A DNA stretch of 64,000 nucleotides from CAYUMU01 sp964445985. GTDB taxonomy: Bacteria > Planctomycetota > Planctomycetia > Pirellulales > S012-138. A program made the position numbers and the translations under genes. The DNA is taken from the NCBI GenBank assembly GCA_964445985.1, contig CAYUMU010000006.1:1-64000 (forward strand), read 5' to 3'. The notes under the pieces were generated by a model, which worked only from the letters and a program-made list of their open reading frames with translations, was not told where the DNA came from and did no database searches. Below are positions 36,811 through 46,061 of the stretch, one piece after another; position 1 is the first letter of the stretch; each line of letters begins with the position of its first letter.

Positions 36811-39800
36811 CTACAGGGCTGATTCGGCCACCGGGGATTGGCTGACCAAAGGGGGCGAGGTATCGACGCCCGGCAAGGGATTGGCGCCCAGGCAGCCTTG
36901 CAGCGACTGCAGATAGCCGGGGGACCGGAGCAGCTCGAGCTTGGCCGCGACCAAACGTTGACGCTCTTGCAATTGCAAGCTCGCCTCCATCCGACCGTCC
37001 ACATCCGCGGCCAAACGCTGTTCGAGGTATTCGGCGTGCCGTTCCCAGAGCGCCACATCGCGCCGCTGTTTGGTTTCCAGCCGCTGCTGATACCAGACAC
37101 TGGCAATCAGGTATTCGCGGGTAAACATCTTGCGGATCTCAGGATCGTGGACGTCTCGCCCTTGGTGCGAACCGTGGGCCATGATGGCCAACAGTGCTTG
37201 CAGTGGAGGGCAGGCCTGGGCCACGGAATCATCTTCAAAGTACGTTTTCGCCACGCGCTCGTGAGCTTCGGTGATGTACTGAATTCCGTCCGCAAAGGAA
37301 TCGAGGTCCTGCAGCTCGGGGCGAAGAATCTTGTCGTGAAACACGTGGGCGGGGTTGTCGAAAATCCGACCAAAGAACCGGCGGATGAACCGCTCGTTGA
37401 TCCGGTATCCCAGCCGGCTGGCGAAGATGGTCGCGCCGCCGTGTTCGAAGTCTTCGAGTCGCTCCAGGAGACCTTCGGCGATCAAGAACTTGGGATCGCG
37501 CTCGTCGGGGCTCATCCGGCACCAGATCTCAGGCACCAATAAGCTTAAATCGTGACCGACGCGCACCTCGGGCCCAATGTGCCCCGCGGCCGTGGTGAAG
37601 CCCGCCAACTCGGTCAAGATGAAACTCACCAGGGCGTTGTTCAGATCGATAATCGGCGGCAGCGCGTTGAAGGGTCCCTTGGTTAGCGCCCCTTCGCTGC
37701 CAGCCCCCGTGGTCGAAGGGCTCTTGCCGGTCAGCGAGCTGATGAAATCCATGAACAGCTCGGGCAGTTCCTGGTAGTGAATCGGGTTGTAGACCGCCAG
37801 GCTGCGAATCCCCTGGGCACGATCGGGCGGATTGTTCCGCCGGCCGGCCAACACGGCGTTGACTGGCTGCGGCACCGGCTGATCGGCCGGCGCGGCGCGA
37901 AATAGCCGCGTGCCCATCTCGGCCACGTACCGCTTCATGGGGTCCACCATGTCGGGCCGGATTTGCAGATAACGCGGGTTTTGCGATGGTTTTCCATTGA
38001 CCAGCCGGGGAGCCGACGAGCAGACCACGTAGCCTGAGCCATCTTCAATCACGGATCGCAACAGCGACTTCATGGGATCGGTGAACTTCTCCAAATCGAC
38101 CACGTACTTGGCCAACTCGCAAACCTGCTCGTGCGTGAGTGGCTCAAAGTTAGAAATGAAGTTGTCCTGCCGGGCCAGGTCCGCCTCGGTCTGCTTGTCC
38201 AGCCCTCGATGCACGGCATCGTCGGGCCGCTGGAACAAGCGATACTCGCAATTGGCCGCGAATTTGTAGCTGGGAGCGTCGTGGTACGGTTCCAGATTCA
38301 CCAGTTGGTCGCGGGGAACCACCACCGAAGCGGTGATATCGTCTTCGGTTTGAACCTTTTCGGCCGCGGCAAAGTCCTGGCGAAGCTTGAACGTACGCCA
38401 GGCCTGCGAGGCTTCGAGCCCGACCCGCAAATAGGCGCCTACCAGCTTGCGATTGCGATATTTGAACTCATGGCCCGGCGCGCCGTTGACAATATCCACC
38501 GTGAAGTGCTGCCGCCAGTCGGGGCCATGCTCCGCCTTCCAGAACCGCTTGATGATGAACACCAGCGCGTAAATGTAGCTGGGGATCGTTTTCAACCAGC
38601 GGTTGTAGTCGTCGGTGTAATCGCTGGAAGGCGTGAGCAGCTTGATCACGCTGCCCAGCGATCGCCCGGGATCGAGCAGTTGCCGGCTGGGCTTGGTCAC
38701 GTAGTCGGGCTTCCAGCTCAGCGTGTCTTTCCAGCGCGTGGAGTAGTCCTTGTCGAACAGTTCCTGAGCCAGGTCGAGGTCGGTTTCGAGATCGGAAACA
38801 AAAATCGGCCCATACAGGGTGTAATCGACGAGCGACTTGCTGATTTCGCTCTTGCCGCCGCCGCTCACCGTGCAGGGCTTGTGGCAAAACGAGCCCTCGC
38901 CGGCCGTGCCAATCAGCCGCCACGTGGGCGCTTCGGGGTGCTTCTCCATGCGCAGCTTATAGCCGGATGGCGCCATGTAAACCTGGCCGGGCAGCAGCGG
39001 AATGGAATGCTCTTCCCCGTCCTTCAACCAGGTCACCCGTTGGGTTTGCAGGCTGGCTTTGGAATTCTCAGCAATGTAAATCAAGTTGGGGAAGATGCGG
39101 TCGATGCCATACCCCTCGGGCCGCACGTCCACAAATGCGGCGTAATCGCGGGCCACATCGGCAAAGGTGCGGCCGTTGTAGCGGCGGCTGTCGGCTACGA
39201 AGTCGTCGCCCAGGTTGAAACTGGGGAACACAATGGCGCCGCCGGCATGTTCTTCTTCCACGTTGCCGAACAGATTCGCCGCGTAGCTGATTTGGGTTTT
39301 GACTTCCTTTTTGCAGTAGCCGAAGTAATTGTCGGCGATGATCGTCACGATCACGCCCTCTTCGGTGCGGCAGGTGAGCTTGAATGCCTGGCCTTCGTTA
39401 TAGCGTTCGTCTTCGTTCTCCCAGCACATGCCGTCGCGACGTTGACGCTCGGTGGCTTCGCTCCTGGGCGGCAAGCCAAGTTCGCGCTTGGTTAACGCCG
39501 AAAGGTGCGGGGCCAGAATCACCGCGCCGGTGTGACCCGACCAGCCATGCACGTCGAGCCCGGCGTCGTTTTCCGGCAGGTAAGGATCGCCTGCATTGCC
39601 GAAGATCGATTCCACAAAATCGAGATTGCTTACCAGCCCTCCCGGCACAAAGAAGCGAATCTCCATCCGCTTCTCGCTGACCACGCCGGGCACCTCGGGG
39701 CAAACCAGCGGGCGGATCAGCAGCGACACCATGATCTTAACCGGCTCGGCCTGGTTCGCCGTGAACGGCAGCACCAGCAAATCGTCTGGCGGGGCCAGCG

Positions 39801-40341
39801 CCTGCTTGAGCAGCGTGGCAAATACCCGCTTGGGCACGGCCTGTTTGTCGTCGGGGATTGGCAATCCACCTTCGGCAATATGGAAGGTGCCTTTGGTGGT
39901 GCGGCGGTCGTGCCGAGGGTTGTGCAACACGCCATTCTTCACGCGATACGATTGCACCAGTTCGTTGCTGAACGAATCGCACTCGAATGGGAGCGAAGCT
40001 TCGCGGGCAATCCCGTGCCGCTGAAGCAGCAGCGTGCGCTTGGGCAGCCGAATCCGCTGCGGCAGGCCGCAATCGGCAAGGTGCTCGTGCAAAAAGGCTT
40101 CCAGTCGCGCGTCGGCCGGGCAGCGGATATCTTCCGCCAGTCGCAAACGCTGCGCATAACCGGATAGCAACTGTTCGGCGTCGCGCGAAATGCCCAACCT
40201 GTCGCCCAACTCCACGCTGGGGAAGCCGTTGGCAATGAGCTGCAAATTGAGATATCGCTGCAACCGCTGGCGCTCGGCGAGCGGATCAGCGTGACTGCCT
40301 GCGGTGTTGAACCCTAGCGATTGCTTCAGATCTAATTCCAT
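36811..40341 (-). CDS. very large PPi-type phosphoenolpyruvate carboxykinase-like protein
   Basis: 1176 residues, no signal peptide or TM segment. Near residue 490 is a glycine-rich, kinase-like loop (TVSGGGKSEISKS) preceded by GTAGEGSFCHKP. Further phrases include LLDPGRSLGSVIKLLTPSSD, VDIVNGAPGHEFKYRNRKLV and NCEYRLFQRPDDAVHRGLDK. From memory this size and these motifs match the pyrophosphate-dependent PEP carboxykinases of Entamoeba and Propionibacterium, which interconvert oxaloacetate plus PPi with PEP, CO2 and phosphate. That assignment is inference without a search. The ATG at 40341 was preferred over a longer frame start at 40404. The gene stands alone. Confidence 0.6.
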   Translation of the reverse strand: MELDLKQSLGFNTAGSHADPLAERQRLQRYLNLQLIANGFPSVELGDRLGISRDAEQLLSGYAQRLRLAEDIRCPADARLEAFLHEHLADCGLPQRIRLPKRTLLLQRHGIAREASLPFECDSFSNELVQSYRVKNGVLHNPRHDRRTTKGTFHIAEGGLPIPDDKQAVPKRVFATLLKQALAPPDDLLVLPFTANQAEPVKIMVSLLIRPLVCPEVPGVVSEKRMEIRFFVPGGLVSNLDFVESIFGNAGDPYLPENDAGLDVHGWSGHTGAVILAPHLSALTKRELGLPPRSEATERQRRDGMCWENEDERYNEGQAFKLTCRTEEGVIVTIIADNYFGYCKKEVKTQISYAANLFGNVEEEHAGGAIVFPSFNLGDDFVADSRRYNGRTFADVARDYAAFVDVRPEGYGIDRIFPNLIYIAENSKASLQTQRVTWLKDGEEHSIPLLPGQVYMAPSGYKLRMEKHPEAPTWRLIGTAGEGSFCHKPCTVSGGGKSEISKSLVDYTLYGPIFVSDLETDLDLAQELFDKDYSTRWKDTLSWKPDYVTKPSRQLLDPGRSLGSVIKLLTPSSDYTDDYNRWLKTIPSYIYALVFIIKRFWKAEHGPDWRQHFTVDIVNGAPGHEFKYRNRKLVGAYLRVGLEASQAWRTFKLRQDFAAAEKVQTEDDITASVVVPRDQLVNLEPYHDAPSYKFAANCEYRLFQRPDDAVHRGLDKQTEADLARQDNFISNFEPLTHEQVCELAKYVVDLEKFTDPMKSLLRSVIEDGSGYVVCSSAPRLVNGKPSQNPRYLQIRPDMVDPMKRYVAEMGTRLFRAAPADQPVPQPVNAVLAGRRNNPPDRAQGIRSLAVYNPIHYQELPELFMDFISSLTGKSPSTTGAGSEGALTKGPFNALPPIIDLNNALVSFILTELAGFTTAAGHIGPEVRVGHDLSLLVPEIWCRMSPDERDPKFLIAEGLLERLEDFEHGGATIFASRLGYRINERFIRRFFGRIFDNPAHVFHDKILRPELQDLDSFADGIQYITEAHERVAKTYFEDDSVAQACPPLQALLAIMAHGSHQGRDVHDPEIRKMFTREYLIASVWYQQRLETKQRRDVALWERHAEYLEQRLAADVDGRMEASLQLQERQRLVAAKLELLRSPGYLQSLQGCLGANPLPGVDTSPPLVSQSPVAESAL

Positions 40342-40770
40342 GGGAGGGCCGCCACCTAATGCGAAAGAGTTCCGGTAGGGGATGCGAAGGTGCCTGCGTT
40401 CCAAGCAAACGGTGCGCCACCTGCTACTGAGACGTTAACCTGGGGCAAGGGAGGCCATTTTTCAAGAGCCTACGGCCGTTGAGCGTGCGGTTTAACAAGA
40501 AACCCACCCCGCTGGAACGTGACGAAAAGCACGCCAAACCGTCCTGCTGCGCGCGATGCTAGCACCATTTGCCTGTTCTCATTGCACCACACGCACATCG
40601 CGAAGCACCAAACGCACAGTGCGAAGGCACTTTGCATTTTTCCTGACTCTGACGGATTCTAGGTGCGTCCCTTTCGCGTGAAAAGCAGCGGGCGCGAAAC
40701 CCTTTCGGCGCGGCCCAATTTCTCCAACTCGCCGCGAACGAGAACATTTTATCAGCCCGGCTCCGGGGGG
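40342..40770. other. 429-base intergenic region, nothing recognised
   Basis: This lies between the DUF1501 gene end and the start of the PEPCK-like gene, both on the minus strand. It must hold the promoter of the latter. No strong hairpin, repeat or small gene was found. Confidence 0.4.
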
Positions 40771-42261
40771 TCAGGCCGAACCATATAGGCCGGCCACCGG
40801 CTTGCCGGTGGCCACGGCGAACGGTCGGCCAAGGCTGTCTTGGTAATGCTGCGTGGGGTCGATACCCAGGGCGGCGAAGATCGTGGCCGCGATATCGGGA
40901 GGGCTGAGCGGACGGTCGGCAACATGGCCCCCCATCCGATCGGAGCGGCCGTACACGGCGCCCCGTTGAATTCCGGCTCCGGCCATCACAATCGAGTACG
41001 CCGAGGCCCAATGTTTGCGGCCCGGCGTGCTGCCGGCAAACCGCGGCTCCAAGGCCACCAATGGCGCGCGGCCAAACTCCCCCATCGCCACCACCAGCGT
41101 GGTGTCGAGCAGCCCTCGCTCTTCCAGATCGAGCAATAGGGCAGAAAAACTCTGATCGAACCGAGGCAGCAGGTGTTGGCGCAGCGAGGTGAAAATGTCG
41201 TTGTGCGTGTCCCAGCCATACACTTCCGTGTTGCTCGGATCGTGGTCCTGCCCTCGATTGGTGTGGTTGAACATCACCGTGGTCCAAGGAACGCCCGCTT
41301 CGACCAGCCGCCGCGCCAACAAACAAGCCTGACCCGAGCGATACGTTCCATACCGTTCCCGCAGCCTGACAGGCTCTTGCGATAGGTCGAAAGCCTGGCG
41401 GCACTTGGGCGAGGCCAGCACTTCAAATGCCTGCCGATACAGCGAGCGTGTTGCGGCCGGACCCGGATGGCCGTCCCACGTTTGCAACGCGTCGTCCAAG
41501 CTTTCGAGCAACCGCTGCCGAGCTTGCAGGCGGATTTGCGGCAGCTCGGGCCGTGGGTCCAGGCTCGGCAGAGCCACGGCGCCGGCGGCCACGTCTTCAA
41601 TGGCCAACGGGTCGTAGTCGCTGCCTAAGAAACCGCCGAACTGCCCTGGCGAAATCCGTTCGGGCACGATCGCCGGCGCATTCAAATGCACCGCCGTGTA
41701 AGGGAAACGCTCATTGGGTCGCAACCGCTGCAGCACGGCCCCGTACGTTGGAAAATCTTCAGGCTGGGGCGGCGGGTTCGAAGACTTGCGGGGGTGGAAA
41801 TGGCCCGTCAGCGCCAAGTAGGCGGCCGAACCGTGATCCAAGTCGTCGTGCGACAGGCTGCGGACAATGGTAAAGCGGTCGGCCACGGCGGCAACCTGCG
41901 GAAGGTGCTCGCAGATGGCGATGCCGGGCGTTCGCGTGGAGATGGACTGAAAAGCTCCGCGAACTTCCGCCGGCGCCTCCGGCTTCGGGTCCCAAGTATC
42001 GAGCTGGCTCTGGCCGCCATTGGCGAACACAAAAATGACCGCTTTGGCGCGGCCAAAGCCGGGAAAACTCGCGGCCGGATTTTTCGCGGATTCTATCGAA
42101 GCCGTACTGTTTTCGCCCGCGCGCAACAACGGCGGCGATAAGCCCGCCGTCAGCGCGGCCCACGTTCCCAACCGCAACACTTCGCGACGACTCGGTCGCC
42201 TGCCCAGCGCTGGGCGGGGGCAGTGGGCGTTCCCGGCAATCAATCGTATGGGGTTCCACAT
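40771..42261 (-). CDS. DUF1501 domain protein, Tat-exported
   Basis: 496 residues. The twin-arginine leader RRPSRREVLRLGTWAALTAG (about 20-40) marks folded export. The DUF1501 body has AVIFVFANGGQSQLDTWDPK, the SLSHDDLDHGSAAYLALTGH region, and EERGLLDTTLVVAMGEFGR, all typical. DUF1501 proteins belong to the alkaline phosphatase/sulfatase superfamily and are greatly expanded in planctomycetes; their substrates are unknown. No DUF1549/1553 partner lies next to it, unlike the second DUF1501 gene at 47464. The chosen ATG at 42261 lacks a clear ribosome site; the open frame extends to 42366. Confidence 0.88.
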   Translation of the reverse strand: MWNPIRLIAGNAHCPRPALGRRPSRREVLRLGTWAALTAGLSPPLLRAGENSTASIESAKNPAASFPGFGRAKAVIFVFANGGQSQLDTWDPKPEAPAEVRGAFQSISTRTPGIAICEHLPQVAAVADRFTIVRSLSHDDLDHGSAAYLALTGHFHPRKSSNPPPQPEDFPTYGAVLQRLRPNERFPYTAVHLNAPAIVPERISPGQFGGFLGSDYDPLAIEDVAAGAVALPSLDPRPELPQIRLQARQRLLESLDDALQTWDGHPGPAATRSLYRQAFEVLASPKCRQAFDLSQEPVRLRERYGTYRSGQACLLARRLVEAGVPWTTVMFNHTNRGQDHDPSNTEVYGWDTHNDIFTSLRQHLLPRFDQSFSALLLDLEERGLLDTTLVVAMGEFGRAPLVALEPRFAGSTPGRKHWASAYSIVMAGAGIQRGAVYGRSDRMGGHVADRPLSPPDIAATIFAALGIDPTQHYQDSLGRPFAVATGKPVAGLYGSA

Positions 42262-42365
42262 GATGGCTGCATTGTACCCCCAATGAAAAGCCAGAGCGAG
42301 TCGCGCCGGGCGCCCTTGCTCATGTTGCCGATGTACGCTCGTCATGCCCCGCGGACAGCCATCCA

Positions 42366-42413
42366 TAAAAAAGAAAACGTGCCGCCACCATTATCGAGTG
42401 GTCGCGGCACGTT
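42366..42413 (-). terminator. Rho-independent terminator of the Cys-rich gene
   Basis: AACGTGCCGC (42376-42385) pairs perfectly with GCGGCACGTT (42404-42413), and the minus strand then runs into TTTCTTTTTTATGG. It lies 30 bases after the stop of the gene ending at 42443. Confidence 0.88.
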
Positions 42414-42442
42414 TGGTCGAACGGTGAAAAACCCCTGAGAGC

Positions 42443-45400
42443 TTACTGAGCCCGGAGTCTCTCGCTCACCGAGGCAGCACTCGTTCCGGCCCGTTCGCCC
42501 CGAGCAAGTTGATCGGCATCGCGCAGAACCTGCAACAAGCCGCCGATCCGGCTGTGATTCGCGGCGGTTTGCCAAATCACCAGCGCGCGTTTGGCTGGGT
42601 AGTACTCCGCGTGTCCCGAGCCACCTTGTCCGTCCCAGCCTTGAGGGGCGGCCGAGTGGATCTTTTCCAAGAGGTCGTCCACACGAGCGGCCACATTGGA
42701 AGAATCGGTCAACGAAGCCGCGCCCTGTTCGCCCTTGGCCAGCAGCGGCGGGGCAACTTGCGTCTGCTCGATCAAATCGGCAATGGGATAAACGCGTACC
42801 TGGTAATCCTCTTCGCCGATTGCCGACGGCTCATCGTCCTGGCGCGCTGCCAAACTCAGTTTGGCAGCGACATCCGAGGCGTGGCTTGCCGCCGAGAGCA
42901 GACCCTTCAAGGCCGCGTCAGCCCGTCCGACGCCAATCCGAATGGTGCCCGACCGCGGCCCATTTTCAATGGCCCAGGGGAGACAAATGCTTTGGCCGTC
43001 GCGCAGCGGAGTCACATGGCAAAAGCCTTGCGGATCGCAAACCGTGAGTTGAATCTTCCCGTCGTGGGCAGGTTCCACGCGAAACTTGAACCGCGCTTCG
43101 CCCAACGCCAGCGACGACTCGGCAGGTGTCACGATTCGCGGCGCCGACAGCTGAGCTCGCTGGCCGTCGGCCTGCTGAACTTCGATCTGGCAATCAATAC
43201 GATACAGCGGTTTTTTGGCGGCTGGAATCGCAGTCTCGCCAGGAACATTGTACGACGCCAGTTGCTCTGTCCGCACCGGCATGGCGACTTTGCCGCCTGT
43301 CAGGCCCGACAGCGATGGTTCCCGCCCTTGCGGCATGGCCAATGCGGCTACATTGCCTCCCGTCGCAGCCACCTCAGAAAGGAGCTTGCTTCGCCGGTTT
43401 GTCAATTCTTTCCACTCTTCGGAAAAGCTGAACTCCGCCAACTCCGGATCTTCGTCGCGCAGCTGGCACACAAACGGCGCATAGCTGGATGGCGGCGGCA
43501 GTTGGGCCGACTTGGGCGCCACGGGGCTCGTCGCTTTGTTGTGGGTGGGCATGGTGCTCGGCCCGGCCGGCGGTATGGGCGACGATTTGGGCGTCAGGCC
43601 GGGAGGAGTTGCATCTTCGGATTCTGTTTCAAGGTAGTCGGAAATTTGTGGAGCCGGAGCCGAAGGGTACGTCTTAGGCACCGGGAACGGCGTGGGCGGA
43701 ACCGCGGTGGTTGAAGGATACGTGGGGGTCGCTGGAGCCCACGTGGAGGCCGGTACCGGGGCCGGGGGGCCATTCAATGAGGGCGGCGGCACCGCGGCTT
43801 CCATGGGATCGGAATACGGAGAGAAGCCATAAGGAGTCGGTTGCGGCATGCGACTGGGAAGAGGGCACGGGGGACCAAAGCCAGGAGCGTCGGCGGGGAA
43901 GTAGCGCCCGCCGGGAGCGCCAGAGTAGCCCGGTTGGGCAAAGCCTTCGGGTGCCTGGGGCATGGGGCCCCAGTTCGCGACGGGCGGCTGCACCATGGGA
44001 CCCCACGGAGAAACACCAAACACCGGCACCGCACAATTGCCAGGGCCCGGCGGTTCGGCAATGCCCAGCAGTTTTTGAATCGTGGCGGCCTGACGATGGT
44101 CGCCCGAGTTCTCGCTGCTGTCGCTGGAATCGTCCGGACTGCGTTTGCAAATGCTGACCACGCCCACGGCGTTGGCCAAGGCAATCAGCTCGCATTGATC
44201 TTTGCTGACCAGCAACGAAACCGTGGTGGCTTCCATGCAGTTGCTCGGCGCGAGCGCGGCCACTTGCACGTTCTCGGCAAAGATCCGCGACAGGCAGGGC
44301 GGCGCTTGCGGACCAGGGTGGGGCAGCGCCAACAGCAGCAAGTCGATCCGATCGCCCGGAGAAATCTGGGCCACCGAGCTGTTGGCAAAGTCGGAAGAAT
44401 ACAGCCGCATGCCCCGGGGAATGGTCACGTGGGGAGCATCGTCTTCCAGAAAACAGGAAACGGATGCGGGGCTGACGATCTGACCGGCCTCGATGGGTAG
44501 CGCCAGCGGCACGCAGGTGGCACGATTCGGCAGCGGCGTGGCCACTACTTCGTTCGATGTGTCCTCGCTTTCATCGCCCGAGGGCAACGATTCCGGCGAG
44601 TCCGCCATTTCGGTCAGGCATTGCAGCGAGGCCGTGGGAATCCACTGCCGGGATTGGTTATGGGGATCCAGCAGCACCACCCACGTGGGCGTGAAGCTCT
44701 TCAACCGGCCAAAGTAATTCCCGTTCTTCGTTTCCGCATGGCAGTATTTGCCAATCCGAGGGAGCGACGATTCCGACGAGCAGCAGGCGTTGCCGCCCTC
44801 AACCACGCGGCAACTCACCTTGCCTTGGGGATCGACGCACACGCTCTGGGCAAAATCGGTCGCCAGGGAATTGCCGCCGCACAGGCAGCGGGCCGAGCAA
44901 CGACTGGTGGAAGTGCATTTGCAAGTTGCGCCGCACTGGCAATTCACGTTGCACTCGCAGGCCTTGCAGGTGCAAGTGATGGAGCAGCGCACGCCATCTT
45001 TGCAGCAGCACGAGTCGCCGCACTGGCAGGTCGACGTGCAATTGCAATCTTTGGCCGCCAAGGTGGTGCGGCCACTGGCAGCGCGCGCCAGCGGGCAACC
45101 GTTGGCGGCGCAGGCGCAGGCTGCAGATTCATTGGGATCATTCAGGCAGGCCAGCAGCGGTTGCATCCACACGGGAAGCAAGCCCTGGCGGCAGCAACTC
45201 GACACAGGGCATTTCGCTTCCTCCGTTTCCGCCGTGGCCACGCTGATGCCATAGCCGGCCGAAGCGCCAAAGCTCAAACGACCGTACTGGTTCGCCCCGC
45301 GGATCGTGCCTTCTGCCGGTTCGTTCCACTCGGCGGTCTTGTTTTCAGGAGTGCTGGCCCGCGTGGTTTGCGGCACAGGACCGTAGTGGTCGGCCAGGCG

Positions 45401-45706
45401 AATGGGAAGTTTGATCCGCTCGGCGGCCGCCGGGGGAGCTACGCTCCAGATAGGGCCGGCGGGAATCAACAGAGGACCAGTGGGTGTTACTTGCAGAACG
45501 ACCGAAGATTCATCGTCCAGGCTTTCGGCCACCGCCGGAACTTGCACATAGTAGCCGCTTTCGGCTTTCTCCAGCCATCCCTTGGCACTGCTCGGCGTTT
45601 TGCCGGCGGGCGGGCGCTGAGGAATGGGTGGGCCATCGCTACGGCCCGGCGATAGCGCCGTGCCCAGCACCAAACCAAATACCATCAAGAACAAGCCTTG
45701 TCGCAT
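42443..45706 (-). CDS. exported Cys-rich protein with CpaB/RcpC-like and secretin-N-like segments
   Basis: 1087 residues. AAGGAG lies 6 bases before ATG 45706, followed by a signal peptide (MRQGLFLMVFGLVLGTALS). Residues about 180-270 hold 22 cysteines in some 80 residues, largely as CxC and CxxC pairs (CQCGDSCCC, CTCKACECNVNCQCGATCKC), like a metallothionein. Around 410-520 a SAF/RcpC-like segment follows (PRGMRLYSSD, ISPGDRIDLLLLAL, TTVSLLVSKDQCELIALANA) resembling the Flp pilus protein CpaB. A proline-rich linker follows. The C-terminus (YQVRVYPIADLIEQ... ALVIWQTAANHSRIGGLLQVL) resembles the N domain of secretins. It ends at a clear terminator. Function unknown. Confidence 0.75.
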   Translation of the reverse strand: MRQGLFLMVFGLVLGTALSPGRSDGPPIPQRPPAGKTPSSAKGWLEKAESGYYVQVPAVAESLDDESSVVLQVTPTGPLLIPAGPIWSVAPPAAAERIKLPIRLADHYGPVPQTTRASTPENKTAEWNEPAEGTIRGANQYGRLSFGASAGYGISVATAETEEAKCPVSSCCRQGLLPVWMQPLLACLNDPNESAACACAANGCPLARAASGRTTLAAKDCNCTSTCQCGDSCCCKDGVRCSITCTCKACECNVNCQCGATCKCTSTSRCSARCLCGGNSLATDFAQSVCVDPQGKVSCRVVEGGNACCSSESSLPRIGKYCHAETKNGNYFGRLKSFTPTWVVLLDPHNQSRQWIPTASLQCLTEMADSPESLPSGDESEDTSNEVVATPLPNRATCVPLALPIEAGQIVSPASVSCFLEDDAPHVTIPRGMRLYSSDFANSSVAQISPGDRIDLLLLALPHPGPQAPPCLSRIFAENVQVAALAPSNCMEATTVSLLVSKDQCELIALANAVGVVSICKRSPDDSSDSSENSGDHRQAATIQKLLGIAEPPGPGNCAVPVFGVSPWGPMVQPPVANWGPMPQAPEGFAQPGYSGAPGGRYFPADAPGFGPPCPLPSRMPQPTPYGFSPYSDPMEAAVPPPSLNGPPAPVPASTWAPATPTYPSTTAVPPTPFPVPKTYPSAPAPQISDYLETESEDATPPGLTPKSSPIPPAGPSTMPTHNKATSPVAPKSAQLPPPSSYAPFVCQLRDEDPELAEFSFSEEWKELTNRRSKLLSEVAATGGNVAALAMPQGREPSLSGLTGGKVAMPVRTEQLASYNVPGETAIPAAKKPLYRIDCQIEVQQADGQRAQLSAPRIVTPAESSLALGEARFKFRVEPAHDGKIQLTVCDPQGFCHVTPLRDGQSICLPWAIENGPRSGTIRIGVGRADAALKGLLSAASHASDVAAKLSLAARQDDEPSAIGEEDYQVRVYPIADLIEQTQVAPPLLAKGEQGAASLTDSSNVAARVDDLLEKIHSAAPQGWDGQGGSGHAEYYPAKRALVIWQTAANHSRIGGLLQVLRDADQLARGERAGTSAASVSERLRAQ

Positions 45707-46061
45707 GCTGAACTCCTTTTCCTGCTGCAATGCAGACTTTTGGGTCAATGCTGTCCGTCGCCACTCGGCAGCCTTCCTGGCTGCGGCGAGCCGACTCGCG
45801 AATTGCGTATCTTCCCACGGGACGGGCAGCGCGACTGTTGCGGCAATCGCGCTCGCGGAGCGGGGGGGATTCTGTCAAAAGTCGCCCTTTGGCGATAGAC
45901 CAGCCCTGGGTAGATGGCGGCGGCCACTCGCCGCCAGCCCCAACCGGGTAGTCAAACCCCAATTAAGACGCGCCGAAAGAGAGCTTGATAGCAGCGATGG
46001 CGAGTGCCTGCTGCTGAAGCTAATGATAGACCGCGCAGCCCGTTGCGAGCTGGGCCGCCGC
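45707..46061. other. 355-base intergenic region, nothing recognised
   Basis: This lies between the WD40 gene end (46062) and the start of the Cys-rich gene (45706), both on the minus strand. It should carry the Cys-rich gene promoter and end the WD40 operon, but no hairpin terminator could be found. Confidence 0.4.

Noticed and set aside
38131..39495. 454-residue plus-strand frame opposite the PEPCK-like gene
   Set aside because: No domain or ribosome site; the minus-strand protein is continuous and coherent.
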